Notes: generated by a model from the letters alone, not told the origin. Positions 35,701 to 42,874 are shown, counted from the first letter of the stretch. The stretch is DNA of 64,000 nt from Gabonibacter massiliensis (GCA_001487125.1 LN913013.1:2260048-2324047), one strand, 5' to 3'. Translations and numbers: made by a program.

Positions 35701-35970
35701 TTCGGCTTTTTTCCGTTTCCTATGGATGTCGCAGACGATAAATGTGACGAATATCGGTTGGAAGAGGTTCAAAAAGTAATATCCGTATAGAGGAAAAGAA
35801 GACTCGAATATAAATTTACGCCATGGAACGTACGTATTTATAAGGTTATCCAAGAGAGGACTACCTAATATAAATCCCAATGCCCCGAAGACAAAGAGGT
35901 AAAATAACCAGTTTCTTTTTACTAACTTGCTCTCGTAAGTTATGGCTGTTTTTAGATTGGGCGTTTCCAT
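32725..35970 (-). CDS. Large membrane protein B: paralogue of protein A
   Basis: This 1,081-residue paralogue has the same order as protein A: hydrophobic segments in residues 5-270, a beta-sandwich (ITYRPGGDKFSATSRMKIQN), an M1-peptidase-like helical region (FFEEFEQRFGQDIKAYMDEW) without a visible HExxH, and a golvesin-type C-terminal domain (LPEAGKYEILIHRP; QLIIADAVKWV). Identity with A is uneven. The beta-sandwich coding stretch near 34837-35050 differs from A at only a handful of bases, while the central region near 33960-34200 has diverged strongly. ATG 35970 is chosen over one 15 codons upstream because the upstream codons overlap the conserved promoter. No ABC ATPase is adjacent. It separates the second TonB receptor from cobU. 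Confidence 0.82.
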   Translation of the reverse strand: METPNLKTAITYESKLVKRNWLFYLFVFGALGFILGSPLLDNLINTYVPWRKFIFESSFPLYGYYFLNLFQPIFVTFIVCDIHRKRKKAETREVLSARPIGNGQSFLGEFLGILIPFLTIDVIFMIISMIIHIFVPNSPVNIGIYLFYLFTHVLPTLVFITGLSVLVNRLAKHPFVSWLILIAFLYLAYTYLTTPLHGIFDFRGNSLPNFFSTLVGFMHMENYLLQRGAILLLGISLLYLAVLATKRYPNVAGRKRYLTVPAFLCFVLAVGLGVIYVTNFQSRLKNRIGHRETFVKYNEYPTARVSEHDITYRPGGDKFSATSRMKIQNRKKTTMEQLLLFLNPGLKIDKIESGGQNLPFHRDRQVIVIERPLAPGENIEIEMEYGGTIDEDIYQINIPDNKFFSTVRYRFDYENYGRHTAFVSDKYTLLIPQVMWYPTAVPPVELQASKETDFTDYTLRVKNPGEMTVLSQGKPTREGDNVTFNNLQNLTGLTLCIGNYEKRAITVDSLTVEFYTYPGNDFYLKCFDEWEDLKKDNPDREKNLKKVFYQCRNKIEHGKPTPYPFHYFKLVEVPSSFLNRSPFSDGIQPEIALFQERWCEWENTHPGTFTPREDWSIQNYILDYQLPFYLDQMRINRIFSDYTSSITSDRYQGIDAIFKQIINPKVSKKDMNPKTINRIAEKGLKGIMAEEYSEEQRLVISTKVSHLLSYLSTITTWDSLNRFTREFNERTRFREIDFDSFFEEFEQRFGQDIKAYMDEWYTSRRIPLLTIKDLSRKTTEKTQVIDFMVNNSSETDGIVSIIKLGQYGIGGQPIENCRNYIIKPGEYKRIVVHEDIEEELLLTTNFSGNLPKNISFNNNESPLSGPVPKEGVTLIERNRFSPPGEIIVDNEDESFQLIDSANNRKRLADLVKKEDAQEYTYLENSKANAWIVTLSQEFYGKHIRSAFTKKSGTGNFKAVWTANLPEAGKYEILIHRPRIVDACDGKLCTADHPGMKNYYTVYTPKGKEEIIIENREETSDWLPVTSTLSPEEVWVSLGTFTLPAGESRVVLDDRGASVTNKIFGEYLQLIIADAVKWVPVR

Positions 35971-36011
35971 AATTGCAGGTTTTATTTTTTGTAATTTATT
36001 TTTAGTACGAT

Positions 36012-36055
36012 ACAAATATATAAATAAAAAATAGTAGCATGCAATACATAGTACT
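36012..36055 (-). promoter_or_regulatory. Promoter with palindrome for large membrane protein B
   Basis: The minus strand has TATATTTGT at 36012-36020 and, about 22 bases upstream, the inverted repeat AATACATAGTACT at 36043-36055. The arrangement equals that of protein A, with only a few substitutions. Confidence 0.5.
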
Positions 36056-36227
36056 GTTAAAATTGAAATATTTCCGGGAATAAGAATTAGGAGGACGTGG
36101 ATTCTGGATATCTATCTCAGGATATATTATTAATATATAATGGTTTATTCTTTAAAATGGAAGATTCGCCGGAAGTGAGATCGGTATAGGATAGTGGTTT
36201 ATTTTTTTTGCTTTATTATAAATAACA

Positions 36228-36350
36228 AGGACCGAAAGGCTTTTTACCGTATTACGGATAGGGAAAATATACCGTATAAATAGAATCTAAAAATAGAGAT
36301 TATCAAAGCATAAAAAAACAACTCTTTCGGTCGATTGGCGTGAGAAATCG
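36228..36350 (-). pseudogene. Decayed copy of the 3' end of cbiB and its downstream sequence
   Basis: This segment aligns with 23040-23150, the end of cbiB and the bases after it. Shared runs include AAATAGAGATTATCA (36290-36304 versus 23106-23120) and the flanking GAAAGGCTTTT-like stretch. One minus-strand frame reads YALIISIFRF where CbiB has LTLLIISIFYT, but the stop codon and surrounding residues have been lost. It lies upstream of protein B, as intact cbiB lies upstream of protein A. The remaining gap (36056-36227 and 36351-36551) is AT-rich and shows no gene. Confidence 0.55.
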
Positions 36351-36551
36351 GCGATTGTATTGCTGGAAGATTCGATTGATACTTGTGGCTCACAATTGGC
36401 TGTGGTTCTATTGAAATGAATGATGCTGATACGGTTGTTTTTTCCGTGAGGAATCAATTGTAAACGGAATTGCTTGTTTTCTTATTTTACAACTTCGTTT
36501 TTTTTCTGCGATTTCTTTGTATTTCGTTAAAAAACAGAGAAATTTGCCGTT

Positions 36552-37070
36552 ATGATGAAAAGAAAAATAGTTTTGATAACCGGAGGACAGCGATCCGGCA
36601 AAAGTGATTATGCTCAGCGTTTGGCGTTGGAGTTATCGGATTGTCCGGTTTATTTAGCTACTTCCCGGGTATGGGATGAGGAGTTCCGGGAGCGGGTAAG
36701 AAGGCATCAACGAGACCGGGGGGCCCAATGGACCAACATAGAGGAAGAGAAATATATATCGAAATGCGATCTGAAGGGGCGCGTAGTGGTTATAGATTGT
36801 ATTACTTTGTGGAGTACGAATTTCTTTTTCGATAATGATTCCGATATTGAAAAATCGTTGAGGGAAATAAAAGATGAATTCGACCGATTTACGGCACAAG
36901 AGGGAATTTTTATTTTTGTAACGAACGAGATCGGTATGGGGGGGATAGCCGTGGATCCGGTACAACGTCGTTTTACCGATTTACAGGGATGGGTGAATCG
37001 GTACGTGGCTTCCCGTGCGGATGAGGTCGTGTTGATGGTCTCCGGGATAGAGATGAAAATTAAGAGCTAA
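36552..37070 (+). CDS. cobU: Adenosylcobinamide kinase / adenosylcobinamide-phosphate guanylyltransferase
   Basis: The 172-residue bifunctional enzyme has the P-loop LITGGQRSGKSDYAQRLA at the N-terminus, VYLATSRVWDEEFRERV near residue 33, RRHQRDRGAQW with the candidate guanylylated histidine near 51, VVVIDCITLWSTNFF near 77 and FVTNEIGMGGIAVDP near 119. It activates the cobinamide arm as GDP-cobinamide. There are two adjacent ATGs; the first is used. It is followed 24 bases later by cobT, as part of the lower-ligand assembly group. Confidence 0.93.
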   Translation: MMKRKIVLITGGQRSGKSDYAQRLALELSDCPVYLATSRVWDEEFRERVRRHQRDRGAQWTNIEEEKYISKCDLKGRVVVIDCITLWSTNFFFDNDSDIEKSLREIKDEFDRFTAQEGIFIFVTNEIGMGGIAVDPVQRRFTDLQGWVNRYVASRADEVVLMVSGIEMKIKS

Positions 37071-37094
37071 GGATAAAATAAATATACAATAAAA

Positions 37095-38132
37095 ATGAGA
37101 GCGTTTGTAGTAAAAGAGACGAATAAGGCTATCGTGCCGGTTTTAGAGGATAAAATCAATAATTTGACAAAACCTAAAGGCTCTTTGGGGCGGTTGGAAG
37201 AGTTGGCTATCCAATTGGGAACTATCCAACAAACATTATCTCCGAAATTGAATAAGCCGCAGAATATTATTTACGCTGCAGATCATGGGATTGTGAAAGA
37301 GGGCGTTAGCTTTTCAGCACCGGAAGTAACCCGACAGATGATTTATAATTTCATCAAAGGCGGTGCAGGCGTAAATATGTTCGCTCGTCAGCATCATTTC
37401 GGTCTTAAATTGGTAGATTGTGGCGTAAACGGGGATTTTGGCGTATTGGAGGGTTTGATCGATCGAAAGATCAGGAAAGGAACTTCTAACTTTCGTTACG
37501 AGGCGGCAATGAGTGAGGAGGAGTTTGAGCGGGCTATTGAAATCGGCGCAGAGATTGTGGATATGGTTTACGCGGAAGGAACCAATGTGGTGAGTTTTGG
37601 AGAGATGGGAATAGCTAATACGTCGCCTTCTTCCGTTTGGATGTCCTATTTCACCGGGATCGATTTAAAACAATGCGTGGGAGCCGGAAGCGGTTTGGCA
37701 AGTGACGGTATTAAACATAAATATGAGGTGTTGAAGGCTTCTATGGAAAATTATACCGGGGACGGATCGACAGAAGATATTTTACGTTATTTCGGGGGAT
37801 TCGAGATGGTCGCTGCTGTCGGGGGGATGTTACGTGCCGCGGAGTTGGGAATGGTTATTATCGTGGATGGATTTATCATGACTAATTGCGTGCTGGCAGC
37901 AAGAAAATGTTGTCCGGCAGTAACGGATTATTGTGTATACGGACACCAGGGAGATGAAACGGGACATAAATTGTTATTGGATTTTTTGGAAGCTAAGCCG
38001 TTGTTGAATTTAGGATTACGTTTGGGCGAAGGGACCGGAGCTATTTGTGCCTATCCGCTATTGGAATCGGCTGTGCGTATGATTAATGAAATGGCTTCAT
38101 TTAAACAGGCCGAGGTAACAAAATATTTTTAG
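37095..38132 (+). CDS. cobT: Nicotinate-nucleotide--dimethylbenzimidazole phosphoribosyltransferase
   Basis: The 345-residue enzyme activates the lower-ligand base as its alpha-ribotide. Motifs are [19 protein letters not shown] near residue 24, [14 protein letters not shown] near 60, [14 protein letters not shown] near 90, [16 protein letters not shown] near 173, and [19 protein letters not shown] near 313 with the expected catalytic glutamate. No BluB gene is present in the window, so the base may be imported or another benzimidazole or purine may be used. It sits between cobU and cobS. Confidence 0.94.
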   Translation: MRAFVVKETNKAIVPVLEDKINNLTKPKGSLGRLEELAIQLGTIQQTLSPKLNKPQNIIYAADHGIVKEGVSFSAPEVTRQMIYNFIKGGAGVNMFARQHHFGLKLVDCGVNGDFGVLEGLIDRKIRKGTSNFRYEAAMSEEEFERAIEIGAEIVDMVYAEGTNVVSFGEMGIANTSPSSVWMSYFTGIDLKQCVGAGSGLASDGIKHKYEVLKASMENYTGDGSTEDILRYFGGFEMVAAVGGMLRAAELGMVIIVDGFIMTNCVLAARKCCPAVTDYCVYGHQGDETGHKLLLDFLEAKPLLNLGLRLGEGTGAICAYPLLESAVRMINEMASFKQAEVTKYF

Positions 38133-38156
38133 ATTGAAAGATTCAATGATTATAAG

Positions 38157-38194
38157 GATTAAGCGATTGGATTTAATCTCTGAATCGCTTAATC
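38157..38194. repeat. Inverted repeat between cobT and cobS
   Basis: GATTAAGCGATT (38157-38168) pairs with AATCGCTTAATC (38183-38194) around a 14-base loop. It resembles the hairpins at 19547-19588 and 61025-61056. It may attenuate or process the transcript, or be a dispersed repeat that happens to sit in this 109-base gap. Confidence 0.45.
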
Positions 38195-38241
38195 TTTCTG
38201 ACTCCCATCCTGTTAATTTATAATCTGCAATTTACAATACT

Positions 38242-39003
38242 ATGAAAGGTTTATTGGCGGCGATGATGATGTTTACCCGATTGCCGTTGTGGCATTGGGT
38301 AAGTGTGGATAAACGTTATTTCGAGGAGGCCATACGGTATTGGCCTGTGATCGGTTTTTTAACCGGTTTTGTTACAGCCGGAACTTTTTGGTTAGCTTCG
38401 TTCGTGTTACCGGTGGGGATTGCCTGCGTATTGGCAATCATTGCCCGTGTTCTACTAACCGGAGCTTTACATGAAGATGGTTTGGCGGACTTTTTTGATG
38501 GGTTCGGCGGGGGAACGACCAAAGAGAAAATTTTAGCTATTATGAAGGATTCGCATATCGGATGTTACGGAACCATCGGATTGCTTCTCTATTTTCTGCT
38601 CTATTATAGTTTGTTGTTTGCCATCGGGGGATCGGGAGTGGAGACCTCCGTGTTATTTGCCATTATTTTGAGTGCGGATTGTTTTTCTAAATTTTGTGCG
38701 GCCGGAATGATCAATACGCTTTCCTATGTTCGAAAGGTAGAAGAGAGTAAAGTACATTTATTATACAATAAAGTTAAGCTCTTTCTTTTTGCGGGAGTCG
38801 GTTTTCTTGTTTTAATACCCTTTCTTTTTTTGGATGCGTATTTATGGTGTGCAGTCTTCCCTGCTTTAATGATGGCATGCGGGTTGCGTTTTTTTCTGAA
38901 ACTCAAGATCGGGGGATATACCGGAGATTGTTGCGGGGCTTCGGTATTATTGATCGAGCAAGTATTTTATATAACAATTGTGGCTCTTCTATTTGTTTGT
39001 TGA
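38242..39003 (+). CDS. cobS: Adenosylcobinamide-GDP ribazoletransferase (cobalamin synthase)
   Basis: The 253-residue integral membrane enzyme joins GDP-cobinamide with alpha-ribazole (phosphate). It begins MKGLLAAMMMFTRLPL, has the signature LHEDGLADFFDGFGGG near residue 75 with its metal-binding acidic residues, then MKDSHIGCYGTIGLLLYFLL near 100, and about six hydrophobic helices. The family's late motif is present as GGYTGDCCGASVLLIEQ near 224. It overlaps the end of the convergent membrane protein C gene by 15 bases. Confidence 0.93.
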   Translation: MKGLLAAMMMFTRLPLWHWVSVDKRYFEEAIRYWPVIGFLTGFVTAGTFWLASFVLPVGIACVLAIIARVLLTGALHEDGLADFFDGFGGGTTKEKILAIMKDSHIGCYGTIGLLLYFLLYYSLLFAIGGSGVETSVLFAIILSADCFSKFCAAGMINTLSYVRKVEESKVHLLYNKVKLFLFAGVGFLVLIPFLFLDAYLWCAVFPALMMACGLRFFLKLKIGGYTGDCCGASVLLIEQVFYITIVALLFVC

Positions 39004-39927
39004 CGGCTTTTTCTTTACCCATTTTATGGCGTCGGCGACGATGTATTGGTTGGAACTTCCCCTATCATCGAGGGTGACACTGGTTTTTCCCGTTACGAGG
39101 GTAAAAGTGCCCAATGGAACCCAAAATCCAAGACGACGTTCTCGTTTGTTCATAAGGTCTAATTTAACTTCCTGTTTTTTTTCTTGCTCTATCGTGTAAT
39201 GAAGAATTGCTCCGTTACAGTAATTATTTAAGACAGGTGGTTGTACCGTGTATATTAAAGGAATGTGGGCGAAGATCTCGTACTCTCCCGGTCCGGTGAT
39301 GTTCGAAAAGATGTTCGGTATGGAGATGGCCAGGACATCGGTTGTCCCGTTCCAGTAATCGTGAAAAAAGCCGGAGGTGCAAAGGTAGAGTAGACCCGTA
39401 ACTAATATGGTAATCCCTTTATGTCGTGTAAGAAAGGATAGAAAGAGGGTAAGTCCGGAGTAAAAGAGGGTCGCTGGAACGGTCAGAGTAATGAAATAGA
39501 AGAGATAGATTCCTATGTTAAAGGGAGAGTCCGTGAGTAGTACATGCACGGTAGAGGTGATACCGATGGACGCTAAATCGAGAATAAACAGGACCTTTAT
39601 AACGCCTAACGTTTTTCCGAGTAACCACTCGCTATTCCCGGCGGGATGAACCTCGAGGTTTTCGGCTGTCGATCTCTTGTAGAACCCGCTGATCGTAAAG
39701 ATGACAAATAGGTTCTGAAGAAGGTTGAGAAGCGTGGTGCTGACCCAGGGGATATAGGAGGAAATGGCGATTCTTTGCCAGGATGCGGAGGGAAAATTTC
39801 CATGGTAGATCATAACGATATAAGTGATACCGCCTATAACCAAACCCCCAAGGATTTTAAACAAAATACCTCGTCCCTGTATTTTAGCTTCGTGGGTCAG
39901 AATCGTGTTGACGTTATATAGGTTCAT
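38989..39927 (-). CDS. Membrane protein C: internally deleted relative of proteins A and B
   Basis: The 312-residue product has about six hydrophobic segments in residues 22-200 with the same plan as A and B, including the loop STAENLEVHPAGNSEWLLGK and SPFNIGIYLFYFITLTVPA. After SIPNIFSNITG it passes directly into a golvesin-type tail (GPGEYEIFAHIP; WVPLGTFTLVTGKTSVTLDD; YIVADAIKWV). The beta-sandwich and M1-like region of some 700 residues found in A and B is missing. It has its own -7 element and overlaps the end of cobS tail to tail. Function is unknown; it is a complete open frame and not an obvious pseudogene. Confidence 0.75.
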   Translation of the reverse strand: MNLYNVNTILTHEAKIQGRGILFKILGGLVIGGITYIVMIYHGNFPSASWQRIAISSYIPWVSTTLLNLLQNLFVIFTISGFYKRSTAENLEVHPAGNSEWLLGKTLGVIKVLFILDLASIGITSTVHVLLTDSPFNIGIYLFYFITLTVPATLFYSGLTLFLSFLTRHKGITILVTGLLYLCTSGFFHDYWNGTTDVLAISIPNIFSNITGPGEYEIFAHIPLIYTVQPPVLNNYCNGAILHYTIEQEKKQEVKLDLMNKRERRLGFWVPLGTFTLVTGKTSVTLDDRGSSNQYIVADAIKWVKKKPSTNK

Positions 39928-39943
39928 ATCTCAGATTGACTTA

Positions 39944-39952
39944 ACAAAAATA
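39944..39952 (-). promoter_or_regulatory. -7 promoter element of membrane protein C
   Basis: The minus strand reads TATTTTTGT, matching TAnnTTTG, 17 bases before the ATG. The palindrome found at genes A and B is not seen here. Confidence 0.45.
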
Positions 39953-39963
39953 GAAGTTTTACC

Positions 39964-40041
39964 TTATTTAGCCGCAAATGCCTCTTCTCCTTCTATAAGC
40001 AGAAAGAAGAAGAAAAATAATCTTAAAATTAAACTTTTCAT
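39964..40041 (-). CDS. Possible 25-residue hydrophobic peptide or signal-peptide relic
   Basis: An ATG at 40041 opens a 25-codon frame with basic ends, a run of phenylalanine and leucine (LRLFFFFFLLI) and the end EEAFAAK, which looks like a signal sequence with nothing after it. It lies upstream of membrane protein C on the same strand. It could be the remnant of a lost secreted protein or chance. Confidence 0.2.
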   Translation of the reverse strand: MKSLILRLFFFFFLLIEGEEAFAAK

Positions 40042-40171
40042 ATTCGTACGATTTAATGATTAATATATGGAGGGACGAAGTATCGACTGTAATTTATAAA
40101 AAATAGATAATAAACAAAATTTTAGACGATTTATTTTAATTCTACATAATGCTATCAATAAATTCTTTTCC

Positions 40172-40180
40172 TATATTTGC
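40172..40180 (+). promoter_or_regulatory. -7 promoter element of the small gene at 40200
   Basis: TATATTTGC fully matches TAnnTTTG and lies 19 bases before the ATG. Confidence 0.5.
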
Positions 40181-40199
40181 TTTATAAAAAAACGGTGAT

Positions 40200-40451
40200 A
40201 TGAAAACTATTCTTATAATTTTAAGCTTCCTGATCTGGGGAGGAGAAGAAGGGGCTCCGGTACGATTTTATCATTCGGATAAGGATTATTTTTATACTAT
40301 TCTATGGGATGATTGCAAGGAACTGAAGAAGACGGAAGATATTCAAAAAATAAAGGATCCTTTGAAACGTTGTGTATTGGAGCGTATCGGATTGATACAG
40401 CTTCATGCTCTACATTACCCTTTTATTACGAAAGTTAAATTTAAATCATGA
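40200..40451 (+). CDS. Small protein of unknown function upstream of cobC
   Basis: The 83-residue product begins with a weak hydrophobic signal (TILIILSFLIWGG) followed by a charged mature part (SDKDYFYTILWDDCKELKK). A good promoter element sits 19 bases upstream, and the stop is only seven bases before cobC, so the two are probably co-transcribed. I recognise no family. It may be secreted, but no clean cleavage motif is visible. Confidence 0.5.
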   Translation: MKTILIILSFLIWGGEEGAPVRFYHSDKDYFYTILWDDCKELKKTEDIQKIKDPLKRCVLERIGLIQLHALHYPFITKVKFKS

Positions 40452-40458
40452 TAAGCCG

Positions 40459-40989
40459 ATGAAGTTGACATTGATCCGGCATACCCGGGTAGAAGTTCCT
40501 GCCGGGACTTGCTACGGGAATAGCGATGTAGATGTAGCGGAAACATTTCCGGAAGAGGCGGAGAAGGTGAAGGCAGGTTTAGTGGGAACGCGATTCGATG
40601 CGGTGTACTCGAGTCCTTTGCAACGATGTACGAAATTGGCTGCTTATTGCGGTTTTCCAGATCCTGTACTGGATGATCGTTTAAAAGAGTTGAATTTCGG
40701 ACACTGGGAAGGAAAACGATGGGAGGAAATTAAGGATCCCAAGTTACAGGAGTGGTATGACAATTGGTTAAACGTCCAGCCCGTAGGAGGTGAAAGTTTT
40801 TTGGATCAATACAATAGGGTTACTGCCTTTTTGGATGAGTTGAGAAAGAAACCTTTTCGGGAGGTTTGTATTTTTGCTCACGGGGGAACGATTCAAGCTG
40901 TATTGATTTATGCGGGTGTTTATAATTTCAATCAAGCATTTTCAAATGATATCACGTATGGCAGTCGTACGATCGTGGAGGTCGTTTAG
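40459..40989 (+). CDS. cobC: Alpha-ribazole phosphatase
   Basis: The 176-residue histidine phosphatase starts MKLTLIRHTRVEVPAGTCYG; the RHT catalytic motif followed by CYGNSDV is typical of CobC. DAVYSSPLQRCTKLA near residue 46, ELNFGHWEGKRWEEI near 79 and IFAHGGTIQAVL near 141 complete the active site. It removes the 5' phosphate from alpha-ribazole phosphate or from cobalamin phosphate. ATG 40459 is chosen because it starts the domain. It is preceded by the small gene at 40200 and belongs functionally with cobU-cobT-cobS. Confidence 0.88.
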   Translation: MKLTLIRHTRVEVPAGTCYGNSDVDVAETFPEEAEKVKAGLVGTRFDAVYSSPLQRCTKLAAYCGFPDPVLDDRLKELNFGHWEGKRWEEIKDPKLQEWYDNWLNVQPVGGESFLDQYNRVTAFLDELRKKPFREVCIFAHGGTIQAVLIYAGVYNFNQAFSNDITYGSRTIVEVV

Positions 40990-41252
40990 CATCTTTCTTC
41001 CTCTTCTTCGGCATGGCGTATGGCTTGTTTGAGTTTTCGGCGTGCGTTCTTTTCGCAAACTAAAGTCAGGCCGATAATGAATAACATGACGGCTACATCG
41101 ATACACATTCGAGTACTGACTCCATTGAAGTCCATCATTGCTATCCGTACGATTGCAATTAATATGAGGATATAAATGAAAGCCCGTATCCGTTGTAATT
41201 TTTTTTGACAATGGAGTATTGCGTTGTTGGGAGATTCGTCCTCTTTTTTCAT
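40986..41252 (-). CDS. Small two-helix membrane protein
   Basis: The 88-residue product has a charged N-terminus, two hydrophobic helices (AFIYILILIAIVRIAMM and CIDVAVMLFIIGLTLVC) and a charged C-terminus (RHAEEEEERC). No family was recognised. It overlaps the cobC stop by four bases tail to tail. A competing 89-residue frame in the same region lacks a hydrophobic pattern and was not chosen. Confidence 0.5.
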   Translation of the reverse strand: MKKEDESPNNAILHCQKKLQRIRAFIYILILIAIVRIAMMDFNGVSTRMCIDVAVMLFIIGLTLVCEKNARRKLKQAIRHAEEEEERC

Positions 41253-41322
41253 AAAAAATTCTTTTGCGTCGTTAAATGTACGAATTATTTTTTAATAAGA
41301 GATATGAATTTCGATATGAAAT

Positions 41323-42726
41323 TCAGTTGTTGACGCTTAGCCGGAGAGTTACTCCTTTATCGTTTCTTACTTGTACGGTCTGATCTTCCGAGATGGGGTA
41401 GACGTAAGAGTAGATACAAGGTACGACCTCTTTCCCTTTTTTGTTGACATAGCCCTCTTTCCCTTTGGCTCGGACTAAAGCATAACCCATGGAATTAAAC
41501 GGCTCTATATGGGTATAGATACAACGGGTAAGGGGAGCTCCTTTATCGTTTAACAGACCTACCTGATTGTCTTGGTTTAGCACGAGAATGAATTGCCGCT
41601 CTTTATCAAACCAGTATATATCTTTGTACACGGAGGGAAGGGCGATGTCTCCGTTTTCGTCCAATAAGCCCAAAGCATCGTCTTTATAAATCCGAAATAG
41701 ACGGTTGCTCATTTTTCCGATGGCGTCGTAGATACAGGATGTGATTTCGTTCTGCAAACTGTCGATTAATCCGAATTTTCTCTCTTTTTTTATTTTATAC
41801 ACGTTTGGTGTGAAATATTCCAGTTCTTCATACCGGGGAAGAAAGACCTCTTTTCCTTTTTTGTCGATATAACCGTACAAGTTATCCTTGACAACAAGAG
41901 CGAGACCTCTCTCTCCAAAATCATCAATTCGGTCGTACGTGGTTTCGCATATTGTATTGCCGTAAGCGTCGATTAATCCGAATTTCCCTTCTGCTTCTAC
42001 CCGAATGATCTCCCCGTTGTATAATTCTCCGTCGGCATCACAAAAGGTGGCCGATTGGTATTTGCAAGGCGTTACCATCTGTTTTTGGAGATTGATAAAG
42101 CCGGACAGACTATCGTTTGTAATGGAGTAAAGATAGGCCCCGAATTTTTGAATATTGTCGTACAGACAAGGGAGGATCTCTTTTCCGTCTCGGGAAATGT
42201 ATCCGAATCTTCCGTATTGTTTAACAAGAGCTATGCCTGTGGAATCGAAAGCAAAAATCTCGTCGTAATGGAAAGGAATCATTTCTTTTCCGGAAAGGTT
42301 AATGTAGCCGTATTTATTTTCTTTTCTGGCTTTGGCAATACCTTCTTCCGGAAAGACATGAAGTTCGTCATAGAGACAATCCACGACATTCTCTCCTTTT
42401 TGATTGATAATTCCTTTTTTGGCGTTTAGCGTAACAACTGCCAAGCCGTTTTGGAAACTTTCTGCCTGTTCGTATTTTAACGGGATCGCAATTTTTCCTT
42501 TTGTGTTGATAAACCCGTAGGTATTGCCCATCCTGACGACAGCGACACCCTCCTTAAAATCTTTTGCCCCATCGAATTTATAAGCTACGATTTCTTCTCC
42601 CGTTTCGTTAATAAACCCCCACTTTCCATTGGCTATCTGGTGGGCGTAACCGATAAAATTGATCTGTTTTTTTTCCTTGCAGGCCAGCAACAAGCCGATC
42701 AGGCATAATAGAAGGGTATATTTCAT
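41323..42726 (-). CDS. WG-repeat lipoprotein
   Basis: The 467-residue product has a lipoprotein signal ending LLLACKEKK. About ten repeats of roughly 40-45 residues follow, each with the pattern G-(F/Y)-I-(N/D)-x-x-G-(K/E)-x-(V/I)-x-P-x-x-Y-(D/E), for example KWGFINETGEEIVAYKFDGA and NLYGYIDKKGKEVFLPRYEE. These are WG (KWG) repeats, which form a beta-propeller-like or solenoid scaffold. It should sit on a membrane facing the periplasm or surface. No enzymatic motif is visible; a binding or structural role is inferred. Confidence 0.85.
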   Translation of the reverse strand: MKYTLLLCLIGLLLACKEKKQINFIGYAHQIANGKWGFINETGEEIVAYKFDGAKDFKEGVAVVRMGNTYGFINTKGKIAIPLKYEQAESFQNGLAVVTLNAKKGIINQKGENVVDCLYDELHVFPEEGIAKARKENKYGYINLSGKEMIPFHYDEIFAFDSTGIALVKQYGRFGYISRDGKEILPCLYDNIQKFGAYLYSITNDSLSGFINLQKQMVTPCKYQSATFCDADGELYNGEIIRVEAEGKFGLIDAYGNTICETTYDRIDDFGERGLALVVKDNLYGYIDKKGKEVFLPRYEELEYFTPNVYKIKKERKFGLIDSLQNEITSCIYDAIGKMSNRLFRIYKDDALGLLDENGDIALPSVYKDIYWFDKERQFILVLNQDNQVGLLNDKGAPLTRCIYTHIEPFNSMGYALVRAKGKEGYVNKKGKEVVPCIYSYVYPISEDQTVQVRNDKGVTLRLSVNN

Positions 42727-42816
42727 TATGTGTACTATATAGTCTATATTTTGAAGGATTAAAAGTAATAATATTTTTTAAATAGAGTGTCTGTTCTTGA
42801 TTGTATGAGTGATAAA

Positions 42817-42855
42817 AAACAACGCTGATCAATTTCATTTTGATCAGCGTTGTTT
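42817..42855. terminator. Strong bidirectional terminator between typA and the WG-repeat gene
   Basis: AAACAACGCTGATCAA (42817-42832) pairs perfectly with TTGATCAGCGTTGTTT (42840-42855) around a 7-base loop. It lies 19 bases after the typA stop, with A- and T-rich flanks. Confidence 0.8.
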
Positions 42856-42874
42856 ATATCTTACAAAGATTAAA

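Noticed and set aside
19618..39927. Proteins A-C as a transposable element
   Set aside because: No transposase, terminal inverted repeats or target-site duplications were seen around any copy; segmental duplication explains the data better.
40942..41211. Alternative 89-residue frame opposite the end of cobC
   Set aside because: It overlaps the frame at 40986-41252, which has two clear membrane helices, while this one has no recognisable pattern.
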